Source: Bradyrhizobium sp. 170 (lineage in GTDB: Bacteria > Pseudomonadota > Alphaproteobacteria > Rhizobiales > Xanthobacteraceae). Taken from it: a DNA stretch of 64,000 nucleotides. The notes under the pieces were generated by a model that was given only the letters and a program-made list of their open reading frames with translations, was not told the origin of the DNA and made no database searches. The position numbers and the translations under genes are program-made. Below, in pieces: positions 9,589 to 18,511 of this stretch (position 1 is the stretch's first letter; each line of letters starts with the position of its first letter). The stretch is from positions 7,130,001 to 7,194,000 of the forward strand of contig NZ_CP064703.1 of the NCBI RefSeq assembly GCF_023101085.1. The letters run 5' to 3'.

Positions 9589-12500
9589 ATGGCCTCGATT
9601 TCCGAGCCGTTCATCCGCCGGCCGGTCGGCACCACGCTGCTGGCGATCGGACTCTTCCTGGTCGGTATCGTCGCCTACGTCTTCCTTCCGGTCTCGGCGG
9701 TGCCCAATGTCGACTTCCCGATGATCCGGGTGTCCGCCAACCGCCCCGGCGCTGATCCTGCCGTGATGGCGGCGACGGTCGCAGCCCCCTTGGAGCGCCG
9801 GCTCGGCCAGATTGCCGGCATTGAGCAGATCACCTCGACCAGTTCGCTCGGCACCACCAGCATCCAGTTGCAGTTCTCGATCGGCCGCAACATCGACCGC
9901 GCGGCGCGGGACGTGCAGGCGGCGATCAATGCGTCGCTGGCGGACCTGCCGAGCGACCTGCCGTCGCTGCCGCGCTTCCGCAAAGCCAATCCCGCGGCCA
10001 CGCCGATGTTCGTGCTGGCGCTGACGTCGAAGACCCTGACGACCAGCGCGATGTATGACGTCGCCGACACCGTGATCGCGCAACGTATCTCGCAGGTGCC
10101 GGGTGTCGGCGAGGTCACGGTCTCTGGCGCCGACCAGCCTGCGGTGCGTATCGCGCTGAATCCGGTGGCGCTGTCGAATGCTGATATCGCCACCGATGAC
10201 GTGCGACTGGCCATCATCAATGCCAATCCATTGGGGCCGGTCGGCATCTTCGACGGCGGCCGCCAGAGCGAGACGATTTCGACGAACAAGCAGATGCGCA
10301 CCGCGGCCGAATTCCGCGACATCATCATCAAGAGCTCGGCCGGCAATTTCGTCCGCCTGGCCGACATCGCCGATGTCGAGGATTCCGTCCGCAACCACCG
10401 TTCCATCGCCTGGTTCAACAAGCAGCCGGCGGTCCTGATCCAGATCACCAAGCAGGGCGACGCCAACGTGATCGAGACCGTTGACCGCGTAAAGGCCTTG
10501 CTGCCGGAGCTGAAGCGATGGCTGCCTGCCGGCCTCGAGATTTCGACGCTGGTCGACCGCACCAACACCATCCGCGCCAGCGTGCTCGACATGCAGTTCA
10601 CGCTGCTGGCAACCGCCTTCCTGGTGATGGTGGTCGTGTTCGTGTTCCTGCGGCGGTTGACGCCGACCATCGCGGCGGGCGTCTCGGTGCCGCTGGCGCT
10701 GGCCGGCACCTGCGCCGGCATGTGGCTCGCCGGCTTCTCGATCGATAATCTGTCGCTGATGGCGCTTGCGATCTCGGTCGGCTTCGTGGTCGACGACGCC
10801 ATCGTCATGATCGAGAACATGTACCGCAACCTCGAACAGGGCATGGCGCCGTACCCGGCGGCGCTGGAGGGCGCCAAACAGATCGGCTTTACGGTGCTCT
10901 CGATCAGCCTGTCCTTGATTGCAGCCTTTACGCCGCTGATCTTCATGGACGGGATCGTCGGCCGGCTGTTGCGCGAATTCTCGCTGACGCTGACCTTTGC
11001 CATGGTGGTGTCGACCGTGGTCTCGCTCACGGTCACGCCGATGATCTGTGCGCACTACATCAAGGAGGCGACGTCGGACCATGCGACCTGGTTCGACCGC
11101 CTGGTCGAGGGCACGCTGTCGCGCATCATTTCTTTCTACACCTGGACGCTGCGCGTGGTGCTGGGCTTCCCGCTCCTGACGCTGACCGTATTCTTTGCCA
11201 CCATCGCACTGACGGTGGTGCTCTATATCAAGATACCGAAGGGCTACTTCCCGATCGACGACAGCGGCCTCATCGTCGGCGCCTCGCAAAGTTCATCGGA
11301 CACTTCGTTTCAGTCCATGACCAGATTTCAGAAACAGCTTGAGGACGCCATTGAATCGGACGACGCCGTCGCGGGGGTCGGATCGATCCTTGGCAGCATG
11401 ACGGCGAACCGGGGGCTGTTCTTCATCAGCCTCAAGCCGCCGCAGGAAAGAGCCGGGCTGAGCACCCAGCTCGTGATCGACCGGCTACGCAAGAAGCTCG
11501 AAACAATGCCGGGCGTACGGCTCTATATGTTTGCCGCTCAGGATGTTCGCGCCGGCGGACGCCAAAGCAGCTCCGACTACCAATACACGGTTACAAGCGT
11601 CGACGTCGACCTGCTCAAGAAGTGGGCTCCCATCGTCGCCAAACGCATGGAAACGGTCGAGGGCATTACCGACATTTCCACCGACCGCGATGCCGCCGGG
11701 CTGCAGCTCACGCTGAGGATCGACCGCAACGCCGCCGCCACGCTTGGCGTCCGCGTCAAGGACATTGATGACGCCTTGAACAACGCGTTCGCGCAACGAC
11801 AGATCTCGATCATCTATACCCAGCGCAACCAGTACATGGTGGTGCTGGAGATCGACCCGAAATTCCAGAGCGATCCTTCCAATCTGGAGCGCATCTACGT
11901 GGCCGGCGCCAACGATGCGCAGGTGCCGCTGTCGGCTGTCGTTCGCTATGATCGCGGTTTGGCATCGCTGGCGATCAATCACACCCAGTCGATTCCATCG
12001 GCCACGGTGTCTTTCAACGTCGTTCCCAATGTGCCGCTGGAGATCGCAACCACGAACATCCAGCGCGCCGTCGAGGAACTGCACATGCCGGAAGGCATCC
12101 GCGGCAGTTTTGACGGCAATGCCGGCGATTTCAACAAGACCAGCGGGCGGCAACCGCTCCTGATCCTGGGCGCGCTGGTGGCGATGTATATCGTGCTCGG
12201 CGTGCTCTATGAGAGCCTGGCGCACCCGATCACGATCATCTCGACATTGCCGTCCGCAGGGCTCGGTGCATTGCTGGCGCTGCAGGTGACCAATACGCCG
12301 CTGACGGTGATTGCCTTTGTCGGCATCATCCTGTTGATCGGGATCGTCAAGAAGAACGGCATCATGATGGTCGATTTCGCGCTCGATGCCGAGCGCAACC
12401 GCGGCCTGTCCTCGGCGGACGCGATCTTCGAGGCGTGCCGCGCCCGCTTCCGGCCGATCCTGATGACGACGATGGCGGCGCTGTTTGCCGGCATTCCGCT

Positions 12501-12699
12501 GGTCGTTGCCACCGGCCCCGGCACCGAGCTGCGCCGGCCGCTCGGCATCACCATCATCGGCGGATTGCTCGTTTCGCAGATCCTGACGCTCTACACGACG
12601 CCGGTGATCTATCTCCTGATCGACCGGCTGCGCCAAAAACTGGGATCCCGCGGGGCGCTTCCGCCGCTATCAACATCGTCTCCACCGGCATTACGATAG
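9589..12699 (+). CDS. RND-family efflux transporter, inner-membrane subunit
   Basis: A protein of about 1036 residues of the AcrB/MdtBC class that exports drugs or lipophilic compounds using the proton gradient. It begins ISEPFIRRPVGTTLLAIG and has TM1, two periplasmic porter regions, VGFVVDDAIVMIENMYRN in TM4 with the paired aspartates of the proton relay, and a final TM block with GIVKKNGIMMVDFAL. ATG 9589 has GAGG six bases upstream. No membrane-fusion adaptor or outer-membrane factor gene is adjacent, which is unusual; the partner must be elsewhere. The sequence resembles MdtC-like proteins most, but the substrate is not predictable. Confidence 0.9.
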   Translation: MASISEPFIRRPVGTTLLAIGLFLVGIVAYVFLPVSAVPNVDFPMIRVSANRPGADPAVMAATVAAPLERRLGQIAGIEQITSTSSLGTTSIQLQFSIGRNIDRAARDVQAAINASLADLPSDLPSLPRFRKANPAATPMFVLALTSKTLTTSAMYDVADTVIAQRISQVPGVGEVTVSGADQPAVRIALNPVALSNADIATDDVRLAIINANPLGPVGIFDGGRQSETISTNKQMRTAAEFRDIIIKSSAGNFVRLADIADVEDSVRNHRSIAWFNKQPAVLIQITKQGDANVIETVDRVKALLPELKRWLPAGLEISTLVDRTNTIRASVLDMQFTLLATAFLVMVVVFVFLRRLTPTIAAGVSVPLALAGTCAGMWLAGFSIDNLSLMALAISVGFVVDDAIVMIENMYRNLEQGMAPYPAALEGAKQIGFTVLSISLSLIAAFTPLIFMDGIVGRLLREFSLTLTFAMVVSTVVSLTVTPMICAHYIKEATSDHATWFDRLVEGTLSRIISFYTWTLRVVLGFPLLTLTVFFATIALTVVLYIKIPKGYFPIDDSGLIVGASQSSSDTSFQSMTRFQKQLEDAIESDDAVAGVGSILGSMTANRGLFFISLKPPQERAGLSTQLVIDRLRKKLETMPGVRLYMFAAQDVRAGGRQSSSDYQYTVTSVDVDLLKKWAPIVAKRMETVEGITDISTDRDAAGLQLTLRIDRNAAATLGVRVKDIDDALNNAFAQRQISIIYTQRNQYMVVLEIDPKFQSDPSNLERIYVAGANDAQVPLSAVVRYDRGLASLAINHTQSIPSATVSFNVVPNVPLEIATTNIQRAVEELHMPEGIRGSFDGNAGDFNKTSGRQPLLILGALVAMYIVLGVLYESLAHPITIISTLPSAGLGALLALQVTNTPLTVIAFVGIILLIGIVKKNGIMMVDFALDAERNRGLSSADAIFEACRARFRPILMTTMAALFAGIPLVVATGPGTELRRPLGITIIGGLLVSQILTLYTTPVIYLLIDRLRQKLGSRGALPPLSTSSPPALR

Positions 12700-12883
12700 A
12701 CCGGCTACCCGATGCGGAAGGGTGCGACCTGCCTGGCCCGGCTCGGGGCCCTGATTGCCGCAGGTATAAAGGCCGCCTTTAACGTTTATTCCAATGCATT
12801 AAACAAGGGACCCAAAGTGCCTTTTCTTTTCTGATCCGCAAGACTAATGATCGCCAATTGTTTGCACCAACTGGTCTTACACC

Positions 12884-13867
12884 GTGAAACTGCTCGTTGT
12901 CATCGTTAACTACCGCGTCACCCATCTTGCGATCGATTGCCTGCACTCGGTCGCCAAGGAAATCGCCACCGTCCCGGATACGCATGTCGCGATCTGCGAG
13001 AACGGCTCGGGAGATAATTCTGCCGAGCTCATCCAGCGGGCGATCGACGACAACGGCTGGTCATCCTGGTGCACCCTCACGGCGCTCGAGGTAAACCTCG
13101 GATTTACCGGCGGCAACAATGCGATCCTGCGTCCGGCGCTGGAATCGGCTGACAAGCCGCAATACTTTCTGTTGCTCAATTCCGATACGATCGTCCGGCC
13201 GAACGCATTCAAGGCGCTCGTCGACTTTATGGATAACAATCCTAAAGTCGGCATCGCCGGCAGTCGCCTCGAAGACCCCGACGGCACGCCGCAACGATCC
13301 GCGTTCCGCTTTCAGTCACCGCTCGGAGAACTCGAAGGCAGTCTGAAGCTCAGGCCGGTGAGCAGGTTGCTGGAGCGCTGGATCGTAGCTCCTCCTGTGG
13401 TCGATTACGCGTTCGAAACTGACTGGGTTGCGGGCGCCAGCATGATCATCCGGCGCGAGACGATGGAAGCGACGGGATTGCTCGACGAAGGTTATTTCAC
13501 CTATTTCGACGATATCGACTATTGCTTCAATGCCAAAAAGCGGGGATGGCCGACCTGGTACGTTCCGGCAAGCCACGTGGTCCATCTCGTCGGTCAGTCG
13601 ACCGGCGTGAACAGCAAGCCCAAGCGATTACCGCCCTATCTCCTGGAAGCCCGCAGACGCCACTTCCTGAAGAATTACGGCGCGTTCTACGCTGCCATGG
13701 TCGACGTTTGCAGAATCGCGGGCCTGTCGCTTTGGCGATTGCGGGTTCTTCTTACCGGAAAGGAAGACACCACACCTCCGCAGCACCTTTCCGATTCGAT
13801 CCGGCACAGCGTATTTTTCAAAGGCTTTAAGGTGACCGGCGTCAAGAATCCGGCCCTGACCTCCTAA
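12884..13867 (+). CDS. Glycosyltransferase family 2 (rhamnosyltransferase-like)
   Basis: A 327-residue GT-A enzyme. It opens with LLVVIVNYRVTHLAIDCL, has NLGFTGGNNAIL for nucleotide-sugar binding, FLLLNSDTIVRP carrying the metal-binding aspartate motif, and DWVAGASMIIRR with LDEGYFTYFDDIDYC near residue 205, all as in WbbL-like rhamnosyl and related transferases. The GTG start at 12884 directly precedes the first strand. It is followed 28 bases later by two genes of unknown function on the same strand and may be co-transcribed with them. The acceptor is probably a lipid-linked glycan. Confidence 0.85.
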   Translation: MKLLVVIVNYRVTHLAIDCLHSVAKEIATVPDTHVAICENGSGDNSAELIQRAIDDNGWSSWCTLTALEVNLGFTGGNNAILRPALESADKPQYFLLLNSDTIVRPNAFKALVDFMDNNPKVGIAGSRLEDPDGTPQRSAFRFQSPLGELEGSLKLRPVSRLLERWIVAPPVVDYAFETDWVAGASMIIRRETMEATGLLDEGYFTYFDDIDYCFNAKKRGWPTWYVPASHVVHLVGQSTGVNSKPKRLPPYLLEARRRHFLKNYGAFYAAMVDVCRIAGLSLWRLRVLLTGKEDTTPPQHLSDSIRHSVFFKGFKVTGVKNPALTS

Positions 13868-13895
13868 ATTTTTCAAACCCGATCCGGGATTATTT

Positions 13896-14390
13896 ATGCC
13901 CACCGACGAAGAGATTGATCGAAGCCTGGTAGAATTTGCTCAGAAGATCGCAGCGATACCAAAAAGAATTGCTGACGAGGACCGTTCTGCTGAATCGCCC
14001 GCAGAGGCCGCCCTCGCGGTTTCGTCCGCCGCATCCGAGATCGGCAAGGAGAACCTGCCTCCCCCGCCTCCCGCCGACAAGCAGCCCGATCCGGACATTC
14101 GACCTGCTCCGCCTACCGGCGCAGAGTGCAAACAGGTTCGTAACGCCGATGAACTCGCAGGCATCATCATGAAGTCGCTACGCGCCATCGAAGGTTGCCC
14201 CGCACGCGGATTTACCGTTACGGTCTATGGGTCAAACCCGTGGAACGCCATGCTGACAATACGACCGGAAGCCGGCCCCCGAATTGATCGCGAGCTCTGG
14301 CGTTCCCGGGTGCACGACATCGGCGTGCAGCTCAGAAACGACTTCGACGTGGCTGATGCATCAACCATCTCGACCAGCGGCTCGGCGTAG
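13896..14390 (+). CDS. Proline-rich protein of unknown function
   Basis: A 164-residue protein I do not recognise. The first half is low complexity and acidic, with a proline run (ENLPPPPPADKQPDPDIRP). The second half is folded in appearance (ADELAGIIMKSLRAIEG, then FTVTVYGSNPWNAMLTIRP) and ends in SGSA. No signal peptide or membrane segment is visible, so it is probably cytoplasmic. It starts 28 bases after the glycosyltransferase and is followed at once by the J-domain-like membrane protein, which suggests one transcript. Confidence 0.65.
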   Translation: MPTDEEIDRSLVEFAQKIAAIPKRIADEDRSAESPAEAALAVSSAASEIGKENLPPPPPADKQPDPDIRPAPPTGAECKQVRNADELAGIIMKSLRAIEGCPARGFTVTVYGSNPWNAMLTIRPEAGPRIDRELWRSRVHDIGVQLRNDFDVADASTISTSGSA

Positions 14391-14439
14391 TCACCAGTTA
14401 GAAGTGACGTCAGCGGAAGGCACGTCGGATATCCCGGAT

Positions 14440-15972
14440 ATGGCAATCAATTCAGCCTACGTTAGCCCCCCTTCCGGATTTGATCCGTCAACTCAGCCAT
14501 TCCGCCTCCTGGGAATCGATCCTGCCGCAACGGCCCCGGAGATCGAGGCCGCTCTCGCGCAGGCGCGAGAGATGCGTATCGCGCCGGAGAGCAGTCTGGC
14601 GGAAGCATACGAAAATGTTCTGGACCCGACCCGGCGCCTGCCTGGCGAGCTCGCCTATCCCCTCGGCAGCATGCCCGATCGCGTCGATCTCTTTTACGCC
14701 GATCTGCCTGCCGACGCTTCCGACGAAGACATACTGCAGACGTCGGCTCAGTTTGCACCGATCTCAAGGGCCAATTTCATTGCGCGTTACGCGACTCGCT
14801 GCGGCGCATCGAGCGAACTGCTCCTTGCCTTGATTGACGCGCACAGTTCCATCGATGTCATGGAAACCTATCAGGCCCTGCAGGCGCTCCGGCATCGCGC
14901 CGGCTGGGCCCCGCCATCGCTAGCGAGCGTAAGGGATGGCTTGAACGATCTGCTCAACACACATTGCATGGCCGTTATCGACGCCTACAACCCGGTCGAA
15001 AGTGCCGCAGAACCGCTGCTGGAGGCCACTCGCCGGATCGTTGCAACGCGCGAACAGCCGCTCATCCAGACGCATTCCCTCCTCTTGGCAGTCTATCGGC
15101 GCGCCATTGGAGAGATGCGCTCCAACGCTGACCAGCAGGTCGACAATGCCTGCCAATCGTTCGAGCAACGACCGGACGACGCCTCCTCGATGGAGGGACT
15201 GGCAGAGGCGCTGCATCTGTGGGCCTCGCTCTGCGAGCCCGCGTTGTTGCTGGACGCGCACCAGGGGTTCAGCGAGCCGGGGATGAACGTCACTCCCGAT
15301 CGCATCTTTGGCTTGCTCGGCGTTCTGAGTCGCCGACACCATTATCCCAGGGCGCAGGAGGTTCTGGATCACGCGCTTGACGCTTTCGGATCAATTCCGG
15401 ATGCGGCCGCACGGCTCGCTGAAGTCGGAGAAATACTGCGCGATATGCAGCGCGCCGCTTCGAACGATGTCGGTCCGGACCCGGATCTCAAAGTGCCCGA
15501 AGGAAGCAGCGGCTTCCGTCATGTCAAGAAGGGCATGCTCGCGGCTGCGGCGCTGCTGGCCATGCTTGCACTTCTGGGTGCGTATTGGGCTCTCGATCTT
15601 GGAACAGCATTCTCTGTCGCCTCGGCACCCAATCCGCCTCAGCCGAAAACGGAACCGGAGTTGCTTCCCCCGGTCGGCAAAGGCCAACGCTTTCCGCGCG
15701 AATATGTTCGTTACTGTCATTTTCAGGAAGAACGGCTGCGTGTGGTCAAGCAGCAGGTCCGGGGGCCCGAAGACATCCGCGCCTATAACGCACTTGCAAA
15801 TGACTACAATTCACGCTGCTCCGATTTCTTCTATCAGGACGAAGACCTCCGGCTTGTGAAGGAAGAAGTCATCGCGAAGCGAAAGCTTCTCGAAGCCGAC
15901 GCGGAGCGCATCCTCTCGACCTGGCCATGGCATACGAAAATGGGTGGGGCACCGGCAGCGGCGTCCAGATAG
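14440..15972 (+). CDS. J-domain-like, single-pass membrane protein of unknown function
   Basis: About 510 residues. Near the N-terminus FRLLGIDPAATAPEIEAALAQAR resembles the start of a J domain but I cannot see the HPD tripeptide. A long helical middle region follows. One membrane helix, MLAAAALLAMLALLGAYWAL, sits near residue 365, and a proline-rich linker leads to a helical C-terminal domain with paired Cys (YVRYCHFQEERL and NSRCSDFFYQDED). The longer frame from 14284 overlaps the upstream gene, so I place the start at ATG 14440. GTG 14404 is possible. The architecture suggests a scaffold with one end in the cytoplasm and one in the periplasm; function unknown. Confidence 0.65.
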   Translation: MAINSAYVSPPSGFDPSTQPFRLLGIDPAATAPEIEAALAQAREMRIAPESSLAEAYENVLDPTRRLPGELAYPLGSMPDRVDLFYADLPADASDEDILQTSAQFAPISRANFIARYATRCGASSELLLALIDAHSSIDVMETYQALQALRHRAGWAPPSLASVRDGLNDLLNTHCMAVIDAYNPVESAAEPLLEATRRIVATREQPLIQTHSLLLAVYRRAIGEMRSNADQQVDNACQSFEQRPDDASSMEGLAEALHLWASLCEPALLLDAHQGFSEPGMNVTPDRIFGLLGVLSRRHHYPRAQEVLDHALDAFGSIPDAAARLAEVGEILRDMQRAASNDVGPDPDLKVPEGSSGFRHVKKGMLAAAALLAMLALLGAYWALDLGTAFSVASAPNPPQPKTEPELLPPVGKGQRFPREYVRYCHFQEERLRVVKQQVRGPEDIRAYNALANDYNSRCSDFFYQDEDLRLVKEEVIAKRKLLEADAERILSTWPWHTKMGGAPAAASR

Positions 15973-16241
15973 GCCGGTTTCGGAACGTGCCCGCATTAGG
16001 GTTGATCGTTCAGCATCCATTCAGCGATTGTACTGCCTTCTGCGAAACGGCGGCGATGGTTCGAGCATCCGGGATCGACGGTACATCACGCAAGCGCCGT
16101 AGCGAGGTTCCCGATTTAACGTTTTGCGCGGGTATCAAGCTTAACGCGCGAGTTGCGTTGCGAACGACGCGCGGGAAACTATGGTTGCTTTTGAGTTGCC
16201 GTATTCGGCCAAATTGATTGTATGAACTCGCGGAGCATTTC

Positions 16242-16406
16242 GTGAAGCGCCAGCGTTTGAGCAAACCAAAAGATGTCAGGGAATTGCCGGCCGAGAAGTC
16301 GCTGAGCGACCGCTACGCAGAAGTAGTGAGGCTGCGCCAGGCCGTCTTCCGGACCCAGGCCGCGCTACGGGCGCCGGTCGATGTCAACCGGCTTGCGTCG
16401 AAGTAG
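16242..16406 (+). CDS. Small basic helical protein (RYxEVxxLR family)
   Basis: A 54-residue protein starting at GTG 16242 with GGAG upstream. The first third is Lys/Arg-rich (KRQRLSKPKDVRELP) and the rest is a predicted helix, SLSDRYAEVVRLRQAVFRTQ. It resembles the small protein encoded at 37311-37469 in layout and in the RYxEVxxLR core. No membrane segment. The function is unknown. Confidence 0.45.
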   Translation: MKRQRLSKPKDVRELPAEKSLSDRYAEVVRLRQAVFRTQAALRAPVDVNRLASK

Positions 16407-16410
16407 CGTC

Positions 16411-16518
16411 ATGCGTTCACGCGTTGCCCGGTTCACCTACCTGTTTGCCATCGCCGCAGCCATGATCGGCTGGTCGTGGCTGCTTCTGCATAGCCTCGCC
16501 TGGGCATTTGATTTCTAG
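16411..16518 (+). CDS. 35-residue single-pass membrane protein
   Basis: An ATG at 16411 opens a 35-codon frame: a short basic start MRSRVARF, one hydrophobic helix rich in Ala and Trp (AIAAAMIGWSWLLLHSLAW) and a short tail ending FDF. It begins four bases after the stop of the preceding small gene, so the two are probably co-transcribed. The AMxGWxxL core also appears in the 28-residue protein at 53535-53621. Function unknown; it looks like the small inner-membrane proteins common in rhizobia. Confidence 0.5.
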   Translation: MRSRVARFTYLFAIAAAMIGWSWLLLHSLAWAFDF

Positions 16519-16563
16519 GCGCGTGCGCAGACGGGCGGGATCGCGCCGGATCGAACCTTGCGC

Positions 16564-16869
16564 TTAATCGCAGACTCTCACCGCTCTTTGCCGCCAGCCC
16601 CTGACGGTCCATACCCTTCGCAGCGCATAGCACGCACCATCGCGGCGGTAGGCCCACGGACCGTATTCGGCATACTCGCCATAGCCGAACGGATAATCGT
16701 AGCCGTCGTCAAATGGATGACCGTACAGGCGCGCGTAGCCGTACCCGCCCGGATAGCCAAACCCGCGAAATCCCGGGGCAACGACAAACGCGTCGCCTGC
16801 GGCCGCGATGTCCGGGACGATCACAAGCGCCAGCGAAAGCGCAAACAGAGCTGAATGTGCCTTACGCAT
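16564..16869 (-). CDS. Secreted Gly/Tyr-rich small protein
   Basis: A 101-residue protein with a signal peptide (ALFALSLALVIVPDIAAAG) and a mature region dominated by Gly, Tyr, Phe and Pro (FRGFGYPGGYGYARLYG). Two Cys close to the end could form one disulfide (GACYALRRVW and VRVCD). It is periplasmic or surface exposed. Its start overlaps the stop of the PilZ gene by eight bases, so the two are translationally linked. I know of similar small proteins in Bradyrhizobium without known function. Confidence 0.65.
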   Translation of the reverse strand: MRKAHSALFALSLALVIVPDIAAAGDAFVVAPGFRGFGYPGGYGYARLYGHPFDDGYDYPFGYGEYAEYGPWAYRRDGACYALRRVWTVRGWRQRAVRVCD

Positions 16870-17341
16870 ATTCCGGTGTCCTCGCGCTGCCCCGTGGAGC
16901 GGAGTGTTGTGACGGAGCCGTAGCCAGATGGTCGATAAACTGAGCGCCGAATTCGCACCCGATGCGCCATGCCAGCCGGCACAGACGCGGGCGGCCCGTT
17001 GAAAGGATCAGCGTGAACTCCTCAGGCACATCGAGATTTTCAGCGATCACCCGCACGCCGCCGTCAGATATGTCCGTGATGGTGCAATCGCGCGGCAGCG
17101 TGCCGACCCCGAATTGAATCTTTGCCGCCCCCTGACAGGAGCGACGTTCGCTTTTTCGCCGATCCGCAAACACCTGACCCACCCGTATTTGTTGATTTTG
17201 TCTTTCGGCAATCTTATCGAAAATCCATTGGACTCCGCCTAAGCGATCGGCCCGCAATCGATGGTTTCGTTTATTGGAAAGTTTACCGTCGCCTGCAGGT
17301 CGGCAAAGTTCGGAAAATTCCTTTTGACTTTGTCCATCCAA
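16862..17341 (-). CDS. PilZ domain protein
   Basis: The C-terminal part carries a PilZ-like barrel: ADRRKSERRSCQGAAKIQFG, then CTITDISDGGVRVIAENLD and FTLILSTGRPRLCRLAWRIG. The RRxxxR entry motif and the D/NxSxxG loop (DISDGG) are those that bind cyclic di-GMP, so it probably responds to that messenger, though binding is not proven. The N-terminal 60 residues look non-conserved and the true start is uncertain; TTG 17341 only bounds the frame, and a start just before ADRRKSERR is possible. Cyclic di-GMP control of surface polysaccharide would fit the neighbours. Confidence 0.6.
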   Translation of the reverse strand: MDGQSQKEFSELCRPAGDGKLSNKRNHRLRADRLGGVQWIFDKIAERQNQQIRVGQVFADRRKSERRSCQGAAKIQFGVGTLPRDCTITDISDGGVRVIAENLDVPEEFTLILSTGRPRLCRLAWRIGCEFGAQFIDHLATAPSQHSAPRGSARTPEYA

Positions 17342-17615
17342 GGTAAGGTTAAAGATTCAATTACCTCGAAAGTAGCCCTGAACCGGTACAAAGTGCGAAA
17401 ATGAGAAGACGCAGCTATCAAGCGCGGCATTGCGGCGTATGTATCGCGATCGTTCAGCAGATGGCATCACGACGGGCTAATTAACGCCCCCAATCTACGG
17501 CAGATTTACCAATGGATTTGTTTTCAGAAGCACTTAAAAATGCGGATCTTCCAATATCACCTGCACGGGAAGCGTCATATATGGTTGCTTTACATAATCA
17601 CTTTGCGGTGGCGTT

Positions 17616-18311
17616 ATGAATTTTCAACGCGTCATTGGCCTTGCGGACTACTATTCTCGCAGCAAAGGCAAGTTCTATCCTTGGGGTTTCGCGATGAACG
17701 GCATGACCTCCAGATTGGAGGCCACGCGCCAGATCATTCACGTGCTCGCCATTGAAAGAATTGTCGAGACTGGAACATTTCGCGGCACTACCGCTGAGTG
17801 GTTTGCTCAATTTGGCCTTCCATTCGAAACAGTCGAACTTGCGGAACGCTATTGGACTTTTTCACGAGCCCGGCTGGCCAGATTCACGAACGCGAAAGTT
17901 TACTTGCAATCCTCGATCCCGTTCTTGAAGGAACGGATTGCCCTCGGGTCGGTGGAGAAGGACGCGCGACAATTTTTCTATCTAGATTCTCATTGGGAAA
18001 ATCATCTCCCCTTGCGGGAGGAACTCGAATTGATTTTCAATCACTATACCAACGCCGTCGTCCTGATCGACGATTTCAAGGTGGAGGACGATGCGGGTTA
18101 TGGCTTTGACCACTATGCGCCAGACAAGGAACTAACCCTCGCCTATGTTCGGAGCTCCGGCCTCCCAAAACTATCTTGTTTCTACCCCACAACTCGATCA
18201 AGGGAAGAAACTGGAGCAAGAAGGGGTTGGGTGGTCTTGACTTCAAATCCCGGAATGGCCGAACAATTGAGGACAATGTCCTTGCTGCGAGAATATCCGC
18301 TCAAGACATAA
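17616..18311 (+). CDS. Class I SAM-dependent methyltransferase
   Basis: A 231-residue protein with a short motif I (RIVETGTFRGTTAEWFAQF), an acidic VELAERYW loop, and the ARQFFYLDSHWENHLPLREEL region followed by NAVVLIDDFKVEDDAGYGFD. The arrangement resembles the methyltransferase family that includes rhamnosyl O-methyltransferase and cephalosporin-hydroxylase-like proteins. The DDF and DSH pairs could bind metal. The AT-rich sequence and isolated position suggest acquisition with the following methyltransferase. Substrate unknown. Confidence 0.65.
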   Translation: MNFQRVIGLADYYSRSKGKFYPWGFAMNGMTSRLEATRQIIHVLAIERIVETGTFRGTTAEWFAQFGLPFETVELAERYWTFSRARLARFTNAKVYLQSSIPFLKERIALGSVEKDARQFFYLDSHWENHLPLREELELIFNHYTNAVVLIDDFKVEDDAGYGFDHYAPDKELTLAYVRSSGLPKLSCFYPTTRSREETGARRGWVVLTSNPGMAEQLRTMSLLREYPLKT

Positions 18312-18511
18312 ATGAGGCAATTTGAGGCAGGGCGTCGTTCTCCAAAATGATTTTTGAGGCTCATCTGGATCAACGAGCATTCCCTCCTACTAAAAAGCGG
18401 GCGGAGCACCTGGGTTGATCGACTAACTTTAAACCACCGCCGATTCCGATGATAAGCGTGCCGCACTGAGCTATCCGATCTTTAAATGCCAGCCGTGACC
18501 TTGGAGTCTAC

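Noticed and set aside
9502..12636. Long minus-strand frames (595, 453 and 383 residues) opposite the RND gene
   Set aside because: They are rich in Arg, Gln, His and Ala or in Ser/Arg with no domains; they mirror a real GC-rich gene.
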